From: Alicycliphilus denitrificans K601
GTDB lineage: Bacteria > Pseudomonadota > Gammaproteobacteria > Burkholderiales > Burkholderiaceae_C
Assembly (NCBI RefSeq): GCF_000204645.1
Contig: NC_015422.1
Location: 1,436,001-1,500,000, forward strand
Direction: 5' to 3'
DNA length: 64,000 bases
Position numbers and translations under genes: made by a program. Of this stretch, positions 56,728 through 64,000 are shown piece by piece; positions within the stretch are counted from its first letter, which is position 1, and each line of letters starts with the position of its first letter. The notes under the pieces are model-generated. The model saw nothing but the letters and a program-made list of their open reading frames with translations, searched no databases and was not told the origin of the DNA.

Positions 56728-56976
56728 GTGAGCAATAAAGGCCAGCTTCTTCAAGATCCCTTCCTGAACGCGCTGCGTCGCGAGCATGTGCCGGTGTCCA
56801 TCTATCTGGTGAACGGCATCAAGCTGCAGGGGCAGATCGAATCCTTCGATCAATACGTGGTGCTGCTGCGCAACACGGTGACGCAGATGGTCTACAAGCA
56901 CGCCATCTCCACGATCGTTCCGGGCCGCGCCGTCAACTTCTCGACGGCGGAAGCCGCCGAAGGGGACAACCAGTAA
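56728..56976 (+). CDS. hfq: RNA chaperone Hfq
   Basis: The hexameric Sm-like protein that pairs small RNAs with mRNAs. The 82-residue product uses a GTG start at 56728 with GGAG upstream; it begins [21 protein letters not shown]. Sm1 is [20 protein letters not shown] and Sm2 is the [10 protein letters not shown] block with the uridine-binding KH. The C-terminal tail is short, as in other betaproteobacteria. hflX follows 64 bp later, the classic hfq-hflX-hflK-hflC order. Confidence 0.97.
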   Translation: MSNKGQLLQDPFLNALRREHVPVSIYLVNGIKLQGQIESFDQYVVLLRNTVTQMVYKHAISTIVPGRAVNFSTAEAAEGDNQ

Positions 56977-57040
56977 ACCCACACCGCAGCCAGGGGCTGC
57001 GCCGGGGCGCAAGCGCTTCGCATGCAAGGGCCTGCCAGCC

Positions 57041-58219
57041 TTGAGTTCCAACCCATCATCCGACACCGATTTCACGCCGGTCCTCCTGGTCGGCGTGGAT
57101 TTCGGTCTTCCCCATTTCGACGCCGAATTGCAGGAGCTGGGGCTGCTGGCCCAGACGGCGGGCCTGAAGCCGGTGGCGCGCCTGACGTGCAAGCGCAAGG
57201 CGCCCGACGCCGCCCTGTTCGTGGGCAGCGGCAAGGCCGGCGAGATCCAGACCCTGGCGCAAATGCATGGCGCCAAGGAGGTGCTGTTCGACCAGGCCCT
57301 GAGCCCGGCGCAGCAGCGCAATCTTGAGCGCCATCTGCAGATGCCGGTCAACGACCGGACGCTGCTCATCCTGGAGATCTTTGCCCAGCGCGCCCGCAGC
57401 CACGAAGGCAAGCTGCAGGTGGAGCTGGCGCGGCTGCAGTACCTGAGCACGCGGCTGGTGCGGCGCTGGTCACACCTGGAGCGCCAGCGCGGCGGTATCG
57501 GCACGCGTGGCGGCCCGGGCGAGACGCAGATCGAGCTCGACCGCCGCATGATCGGCGAGGCCATCAAGCGCACGCGCGAGCGGCTCGTCAAGGTCAAGCG
57601 CCAGCGGGCCACGCAGCGCCGCCAGCGTGAGCGGCGCGACACGTTCAACATATCGCTGGTCGGCTATACCAATGCCGGCAAGTCCACGCTGTTCAACGCC
57701 CTGGTGAAGGCCCGGGCGTATGCCGCCGACCAGCTGTTCGCCACGCTCGACACCACGACGCGCCAGCTCTACCTGGGCGAGGCCGTCGGATCGGTGTCCC
57801 TGTCCGACACGGTGGGCTTCATCCGCGATCTGCCCCATGGCCTGGTGGACGCCTTCCAGGCCACGCTGCAGGAGGCTGTCGATGCCGATCTGCTGCTGCA
57901 TGTGGTGGATGCGGCCAACCCCGGCTATCCCGAGCAGATCGCGCAGGTGCAACTGGTGCTGGCTGAGATCGGCGCGGCGGAGATTCCGCAGCTGCTCGTG
58001 TTCAACAAGTTCGATGCCATGCCCGCCGAGACCAGGCCCGCGCGGCTGCAGGACATGTATGAGCTCGACGGGCGCCAGGTGCCGCGCATCTTCGTGAGCG
58101 CCCGCCAGGGTGAGGGAATCCCGGCACTGCGCGAACTGCTGGCCCACATGGTCCAGGAGGCCGCGGCGCGCGACATGACCCCTGGCGAGACTGCTGAATT
58201 ACCGGGCCCTCCGGGCTGA
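57041..58219 (+). CDS. hflX: Ribosome-associated GTPase HflX
   Basis: Splits stalled or heat-damaged ribosomes. The 392-residue protein has the N-terminal HflX domain with the diagnostic GPGETQIELDRR (about residue 160), then the G domain: G1 GYTNAGKSTLFNAL, G3 DTVGFI and G4 NKFD. The start is TTG at 57041 (reading MSSNPSSDTDF), as no ATG or GTG fits nearby; TTG is rare, so this start is less sure than the gene itself. It sits between hfq and hflK. Confidence 0.95.
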   Translation: MSSNPSSDTDFTPVLLVGVDFGLPHFDAELQELGLLAQTAGLKPVARLTCKRKAPDAALFVGSGKAGEIQTLAQMHGAKEVLFDQALSPAQQRNLERHLQMPVNDRTLLILEIFAQRARSHEGKLQVELARLQYLSTRLVRRWSHLERQRGGIGTRGGPGETQIELDRRMIGEAIKRTRERLVKVKRQRATQRRQRERRDTFNISLVGYTNAGKSTLFNALVKARAYAADQLFATLDTTTRQLYLGEAVGSVSLSDTVGFIRDLPHGLVDAFQATLQEAVDADLLLHVVDAANPGYPEQIAQVQLVLAEIGAAEIPQLLVFNKFDAMPAETRPARLQDMYELDGRQVPRIFVSARQGEGIPALRELLAHMVQEAAARDMTPGETAELPGPPG

Positions 58220-58271
58220 TTGGGCACAATGCCGGACGTTACAGGTGTACAGAGAACAAGAGAACTTGCGC

Positions 58272-59648
58272 ATGAACCTTCATAATCGCGCCTCCCGCTG
58301 GGCATTGCTGCCCGAGCGCATCCGGGGGATGTTCAACCTCAACGACCCGCGCTGGGGCCGTGGGGACGACAAGGGCGAGGGGGGGCAACGCCCGGAGCCG
58401 GAGCGCCCTTCCACGGACCAGCCACAGGGTGGTGGCCGGGGGCGTGGGCAGAACTCCGCGGGCCAGCCGCCCGATCTCGACGAACTCTGGCAGGACCTGA
58501 ACCGCAAGCTGGGCGGCCTTTTCGGCGGGCGCAATGGCGGTGGCCGCGGGCCGACGCCGGGCGGTGGCAATGGCGGCGGCTTCCAGCCCGACATGAAGAA
58601 TGCCGGCGTGGGCGTGGGCCTGATCGCCGTCATCGCCGTCCTGATCTGGCTGGGCACGGGCTTCTTCATCGTGCAGGAAGGCCAGCAGGCCGTGATCACC
58701 CAGTTCGGCAAGTACAAAAGCACGGTCAATGCCGGCTTCAACTGGCGCCTGCCTTATCCCATCCAGCGCCACGAGCTGGTGTTCGTGACCCAGATCCGCT
58801 CGGTGGACGTGGGGCGTGACACCATCATCAAGAGCACGGGGCTGCGCGAGTCAGCCATGCTGACGGAGGACGAGAACATTGTCGAGATCAAGTTCGCCGT
58901 GCAGTACCGCCTGAATGATGCGCGCGCTTGGCTGTTCGAGAGCCGCAACCCGGCCGATGCCGTGGTGCAGGTGGCCGAAACGGCGGTGCGCGAGGTCGTG
59001 GGCAAGATGCGGATGGACACGGCGCTTGCCGAGGAGCGCGACCAGATTGCCCCGCGCGTGCGCAATCTGATGCAGACCATCCTGGACCGCTACAAGATCG
59101 GCGTGGAGGTGGTCGGCATCAATCTGCAGCAGGGCGGCGTGCGCCCGCCCGAGCAGGTCCAGGCGGCATTCGACGACGTGCTCAAGGCCGGCCAGGAGCG
59201 CGAACGCGCCAAGAACGAAGCGCAAGCCTATGCGAACGACGTGGTTCCACGCGCGGCCGGTACGGCATCGCGGCTCGCGGAAGAGGCCGCCGCTTACAAG
59301 GCCCGCGTCGTGGCACAGGCGCAAGGCGATACGCAGCGTTTCAGCGACATCCTGACCGAGTACCAGAAGGCGCAGCAGGTGACCCGCGACCGCATGTATA
59401 TCGAAACCATGCAGCAGATCTACAGCAACGTCACCAAGGTCCTGGTGGAGTCGCGCCAGGGGTCGAACCTGCTGTATCTGCCGCTCGACAAGATCATGCA
59501 GGGTGTGTCGCAGACGCCGCCCGCCGCGGTGCACGAAGCGCCGCCGGCCGCCGGCTCCGGCAGCGTGCCGCCGGCATCGTCTTCTCAATTCCAGGGCGAC
59601 ACCCGCTCGCGCGACGCCAGCCGCTCGCGCGAGCGCGAGTCCCGATAG
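58272..59648 (+). CDS. hflK: HflK, regulator of FtsH protease
   Basis: An SPFH/band 7 protein that forms the large HflKC cage around FtsH in the inner membrane. The 458-residue protein has a Gly/Arg/Asn-rich cytosolic N-terminus (about 1-110), one membrane segment (GVGLIAVIAVLIWLGTGFFI), then the band 7 domain (EGQQAVITQFGKY, FNWRLPYPIQRHELV) and a long helical region rich in Ala/Glu (AEEAAAYKARVVAQAQGDTQ). The C-terminus is Ser/Arg-rich. The ATG at 58272 is preferred; GTG at 58245 and ATG at 58329 are possible. hflC starts 9 bp downstream. Confidence 0.95.
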   Translation: MNLHNRASRWALLPERIRGMFNLNDPRWGRGDDKGEGGQRPEPERPSTDQPQGGGRGRGQNSAGQPPDLDELWQDLNRKLGGLFGGRNGGGRGPTPGGGNGGGFQPDMKNAGVGVGLIAVIAVLIWLGTGFFIVQEGQQAVITQFGKYKSTVNAGFNWRLPYPIQRHELVFVTQIRSVDVGRDTIIKSTGLRESAMLTEDENIVEIKFAVQYRLNDARAWLFESRNPADAVVQVAETAVREVVGKMRMDTALAEERDQIAPRVRNLMQTILDRYKIGVEVVGINLQQGGVRPPEQVQAAFDDVLKAGQERERAKNEAQAYANDVVPRAAGTASRLAEEAAAYKARVVAQAQGDTQRFSDILTEYQKAQQVTRDRMYIETMQQIYSNVTKVLVESRQGSNLLYLPLDKIMQGVSQTPPAAVHEAPPAAGSGSVPPASSSQFQGDTRSRDASRSRERESR

Positions 59649-59657
59649 GAGATCCGT

Positions 59658-60572
59658 GTGAACAGAATCGGATTCATTGCCTCGACCTTTCTCGTGCTGC
59701 TGGCGCTGGCCAGCTCCATGATGTTCGTGGTGGACCAGCGGCAGTTCGGCGTGGTGTATGCCCTGGGCCAGATCAAGGATGTGCTCACCGAGCCGGGCCT
59801 GTATTTCAAGCTGCCGCCCCCGTTCCAGAACGTGCGCTACATCGACAAGCGCCTGCTGACGCTGGACAGCTCGGATACCGAGTCCATGCTGACGGCGGAG
59901 AAGCAGCGCGTGGTGATCGACTGGTATGTGCGCTGGCGCATCAGCGATCCGTCGGAATACATCCGCAACGTGGGGCTGGACGAGAACGCCGGCGCCCTGC
60001 AGCTCAACCGCGTGGTGCGCAACGCGTTCCAGGAAGAGGTCAACCGCCGCACCGTCAAGGAATTGCTGTCGGTCAAGCGCGATGCGCTCATGTCCGACGT
60101 CAAGCGCGAGGTGCTGGAGGCCGTGCGCGGCGCCAAGCCCTGGGGCGTGGACGTGGTGGATGTGCGCATCACCCGCGTGGACTACGTGGAGGCGATCACC
60201 GAGTCGGTGTACCGCCGCATGGAGGCCGAGCGCAAGCGCGTGGCCAATGAATTGCGCTCCACCGGTGCCGCCGAGGGGGAGAAGATCCGCGCCGATGCCG
60301 ACCGCCAGCGCGAAATCATCATCGCCAATGCCTACCGCGATGCGCAGAAGGTCAAGGGCGAAGGCGATGCCGAAACCTCGCGGCTGTATGCCCAGGCCTT
60401 CGGCCGCGATCCGCAGTTCGCGCAGTTCTACCGCAGCCTCGAGGCCTACAAGGCGAGCTTCAATCGCAAGGGTGACCTGGTGGTGCTCGATCCGTCGTCC
60501 ACCGAGTTCTTCAAGGCCTTCCGCGGCGCGGGAGTCGGAACAGCTGCGCCTGCATCGCCGCGCAAGCCCTGA
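59658..60572 (+). CDS. hflC: HflC, regulator of FtsH protease
   Basis: The partner of HflK in the FtsH-controlling complex. The 304-residue protein starts at GTG 59658 with GGAGAT upstream. A single N-terminal membrane segment (IGFIASTFLVLLALASSMMF) leads into the band 7 domain (VDQRQFGVVYALGQIKDVL, GLYFKLPPPFQNVRYIDKR) and the helical tail with AEGEKIRADADRQREIIIAN. It forms an operon with hflK upstream and a DUF2065 gene downstream. Confidence 0.96.
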   Translation: MNRIGFIASTFLVLLALASSMMFVVDQRQFGVVYALGQIKDVLTEPGLYFKLPPPFQNVRYIDKRLLTLDSSDTESMLTAEKQRVVIDWYVRWRISDPSEYIRNVGLDENAGALQLNRVVRNAFQEEVNRRTVKELLSVKRDALMSDVKREVLEAVRGAKPWGVDVVDVRITRVDYVEAITESVYRRMEAERKRVANELRSTGAAEGEKIRADADRQREIIIANAYRDAQKVKGEGDAETSRLYAQAFGRDPQFAQFYRSLEAYKASFNRKGDLVVLDPSSTEFFKAFRGAGVGTAAPASPRKP

Positions 60573-60600
60573 TTGCGCTAGGCCGGGCGGAAGCACCCAT

Positions 60601-60789
60601 ATGGATTGGGAAGCCAGCTTTTGGGCGGCCCTGGGCTTGGTTCTGGTGATCGAAGGGCTTTTCCCCTTCGTATCCCCTGCGGGCTGGCGGCGCATGTTCA
60701 TGCAGATCCTGCAGCTGCGCGACGGGCAGATCCGCTTCTGCGCTCTGCTGAGCATCGTCGCGGGCGGCCTTGTGCTGCTGCTCCTGTAG
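60601..60789 (+). CDS. Small DUF2065 membrane protein (YjeT-like)
   Basis: A 62-residue protein made of two hydrophobic segments: WAALGLVLVIEGLFPFV and ALLSIVAGGLVLLLL, with a GWRRMFMQI stretch between them. E. coli yjeT occupies the same place between hflC and purA, which supports the call. Function is unknown. It begins 28 bp after hflC. Confidence 0.85.
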   Translation: MDWEASFWAALGLVLVIEGLFPFVSPAGWRRMFMQILQLRDGQIRFCALLSIVAGGLVLLLL

Positions 60790-60863
60790 CCGTCATGTGC
60801 TCCGGCAAGGGCGCGCATCGTCCGAGCCGGTAGAATCGCTTTTTTAACAGCCTCCCCCTTCCC

Positions 60864-62012
60864 ATGTCTGCCTGGGTCCTGCCGGATCACATTGCCGATG
60901 TCTTGCCCTCCGAGGCGCGGCACATTGAAGAACTTCGCCGCGGGCTGTTGGACACGGCCCGCAGCTACGGGTATGAGCTGGTCATGCCTCCCTTGCTGGA
61001 GCATCTGGACTCGCTGCTGACCGGCACCGGCGAGGCGCTGGACCTGCAGACCTTCAAGCTGGTGGATCAGCTCTCGGGCCGTTCCCTGGGCCTGCGCGCG
61101 GACACTACGCAGCAGGTGGCGCGCATCGACGCGCATCTGCTCAACCGGCGCGGCGTGACGCGGCTGTGCTACTGCGGCCCCGTGCTGCACACGCGGCCGG
61201 ATCGTCCCCACGCGACACGCGAGCCGCTGCAGTTCGGCGCGGAAATCTACGGCCATCCGGGTATCGAGGCCGATATCGAGGCCGTTCTGTTGTCGCTGGA
61301 GTGCCTGCGCAGCGCGAACGTGCAGGACGTCAGCGTGGACTTGGCCGACGTGCGCATCGTGCGCAGTCTGCTCGCTGGTCTGCCGGTGGGCCTGCAGACG
61401 CTGGCCAGGGTGCATGCTGCGCTGGCCGCCAAGGACGCCAGCGAGCTGACCTTCCTCGCACGCGACTTTCCCGCGAACGCGCGCGAAGGGCTGCTCGCCC
61501 TGTTGCAGCTGTATGGCGATGCCTCCGTGCTGGATGAGGCTGAAATTGCCCTTAAATCCATATCTGGCGTGCGCCAGGTGCTATCGGATTTGAGGGCCAT
61601 TGCGGCACGCGTGCAAAGCGCGCGGGTCACTTTCGACCTGGCCGACCTGCGCGGCTATGCGTACTACAGCGGCGCGCGTTTTGCGGTCTATGCCCAGGGG
61701 GCGAGCGATGCCCTCGTGCGCGGCGGGCGCTATGACGAGGTGGGCGCGGTTTTCGGGCGCAACCGTCCGGCGGCGGGCTTCAGCCTGGACGTCAAGCAAC
61801 TGGTTGGCGTGGTCTCGCCGCGTCCGCTCAAGGCGGCCATCCGGGCACCCTGGGGCGAGGCGCCGGACGTCAATGCCGCGATCGCCGCCTTGCGCCAGCA
61901 GGGCGAGACCGTGGTGTGCATGCTGCCGGGTCATGGCAGCGAGGTCGATGAATTCCACTGTGACCGTGAATTGGTCCAGGTGGGGGGGCGTTGGGTCGTC
62001 CGGGCTCTTTGA
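60864..62012 (+). CDS. hisZ: ATP phosphoribosyltransferase regulatory subunit HisZ
   Basis: A HisS-like paralogue without synthetase activity that binds short-form HisG and makes the first histidine-biosynthesis enzyme allosteric. The 382-residue protein begins [21 protein letters not shown], with class II synthetase-like blocks ([44 protein letters not shown]). It lies between the DUF2065 gene and purA, the usual betaproteobacterial place. The segment from 61541 to 61594 resembles the right half of the dispersed palindrome but is diverged. Confidence 0.94.
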   Translation: MSAWVLPDHIADVLPSEARHIEELRRGLLDTARSYGYELVMPPLLEHLDSLLTGTGEALDLQTFKLVDQLSGRSLGLRADTTQQVARIDAHLLNRRGVTRLCYCGPVLHTRPDRPHATREPLQFGAEIYGHPGIEADIEAVLLSLECLRSANVQDVSVDLADVRIVRSLLAGLPVGLQTLARVHAALAAKDASELTFLARDFPANAREGLLALLQLYGDASVLDEAEIALKSISGVRQVLSDLRAIAARVQSARVTFDLADLRGYAYYSGARFAVYAQGASDALVRGGRYDEVGAVFGRNRPAAGFSLDVKQLVGVVSPRPLKAAIRAPWGEAPDVNAAIAALRQQGETVVCMLPGHGSEVDEFHCDRELVQVGGRWVVRAL

Positions 62013-62027
62013 ATTTTCTGCATTTAA

Positions 62028-63416
<1,389 letters not shown>

Positions 63417-63436
63417 GGGAATCCAGGGAAATATGG

Positions 63437-63475
63437 TCATAGCGCGTATGGATCAAGCGCCGGTAGCTATCAACT
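63437..63475. repeat. Dispersed palindromic repeat between purA and the phosphoribosyltransferase gene
   Basis: ATAGCGC, an 11-bp spacer, then GCGCCGGTAGCTATC. It ends at the ribosome-binding site AGGAG of the next gene. Confidence 0.75.
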
Positions 63476-63487
63476 GAGGAGCGATGA

Positions 63488-64000
63488 ATGCTGACAGAAG
63501 ACGGTAAGCATCTCTACGTGAGCTATGACGAGTACCACAGCCTCATTGAAAAACTGGCGTTGAAGGTGCACCAGTCCGGCTGGGAGTTCGACACCATCCT
63601 GTGCCTGGCCCGTGGAGGCTTGCGTCCCGGCGACATCCTGAGCCGCATCTTCGACAAGCCCCTGGCCATCATGTCCACCAGCTCCTATAGGGCAGAGGCG
63701 GGCACCGTGCAGGGACATCTGGACCTCGCGCGCTTCATCACCACGCCCAAGGGGGAAATCGCCGGGCGGGTGCTGTTGGTGGATGACTTGGCGGACTCGG
63801 GACACACGTTGAACGCCGTGGTCCGCATGCTCAGGACCAACTACACGCCTATCACCGAACTGCGCAGCGCCGTGATCTGGACCAAGGGGATGTCCGCTTT
63901 CACTCCCGACTATTCCGTGGAGTTTCTGCCGACCAACCCATGGATCCATCAGCCTTTCGAGGGCTACGACAGCCTGACTCCGGACAAGCTAGTAGAGAAA
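63488..64000 (+). CDS. Phosphoribosyltransferase (3' end beyond the window)
   Basis: 171 codons are visible with no stop before the window edge. The ATG at 63488 has AGGAG six bases upstream. The product begins MLTEDGKHLYVSYDEYHSLI and has the PRPP-binding loop VLLVDDLADSGHTL (about residues 97-110) and a LARGGLRPGDILSR segment, as in xanthine/hypoxanthine-guanine-type purine phosphoribosyltransferases. Position after purA suits purine salvage. The exact base specificity is not readable. Confidence 0.88.
   Translation, partial: MLTEDGKHLYVSYDEYHSLIEKLALKVHQSGWEFDTILCLARGGLRPGDILSRIFDKPLAIMSTSSYRAEAGTVQGHLDLARFITTPKGEIAGRVLLVDDLADSGHTLNAVVRMLRTNYTPITELRSAVIWTKGMSAFTPDYSVEFLPTNPWIHQPFEGYDSLTPDKLVEK

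Overview
The window is a GC-rich chromosomal segment from a betaproteobacterium, most likely a denitrifying member of the Comamonadaceae (Acidovorax / Alicycliphilus / Delftia type). The evidence is gene content and order: the block rlmN-pilW-rodZ-ispG-hisS-yfgM-bamB-der-hfq-hflX-hflK-hflC-hisZ-purA, a short H-NS-like protein, Bug-type solute-binding proteins, and a nitrous oxide reductase locus. The genus is inference. No rRNA, tRNA, CRISPR array or intact insertion sequence was seen.

Region 1 (1-5.9 kb) is the edge of a nos locus. On the minus strand a small DUF2946-like protein, nosZ and nosR (cut by the window start) run in that order. Divergently lie a cytochrome c lipoprotein and a Tat-exported ApbE/NosX flavin transferase that would flavinylate NosR. 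A perfect FNR/DNR-type box sits between the two arms.

Region 2 (5.9-19.1 kb) carries apaH, an H-NS-like gene, acnA, a FAD monooxygenase, two MFS transporters, a four-gene operon of two small membrane proteins plus a LytS/LytTR-type two-component system, uppP and an alpha/beta hydrolase. Region 3 (19.2-31.3 kb) is an mdtABC-type RND efflux operon with its outer-membrane factor, preceded by a 201-bp nested inverted-repeat element, and mutS facing it.

Region 4 (31.6-41.5 kb) is accessory: a TetR regulator divergent from a fumarylacetoacetate-hydrolase-family gene, followed by two decayed aromatic-catabolism genes (an extradiol-dioxygenase-like VOC gene with two frameshifts and an MhpA-like hydroxylase with internal deletions), then a Bug solute-binding protein, an FMN-dependent hydroxyacid dehydrogenase with divergent LysR regulator, a PhoD phosphatase and a GGDEF protein.

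Region 5 (41.6-64 kb) is a dense, mostly co-directional housekeeping block: surE-pcm-nlpD-rluD, scpB-rluB, ndk-rlmN-pilW-rodZ-ispG, hisS-yfgM-bamB-der, hfq-hflX-hflKC-DUF2065-hisZ-purA, and a phosphoribosyltransferase truncated by the window end.

The most striking non-genic signal is a dispersed palindromic repeat. Seven copies keep exactly 11 bp between the two half-sites; composite, half-site and diverged copies bring the total to about eleven. Some copies are intergenic, but others lie inside reading frames: acnA, mutS, the 3' end of mdtC and the 3' end of a histidine kinase gene.
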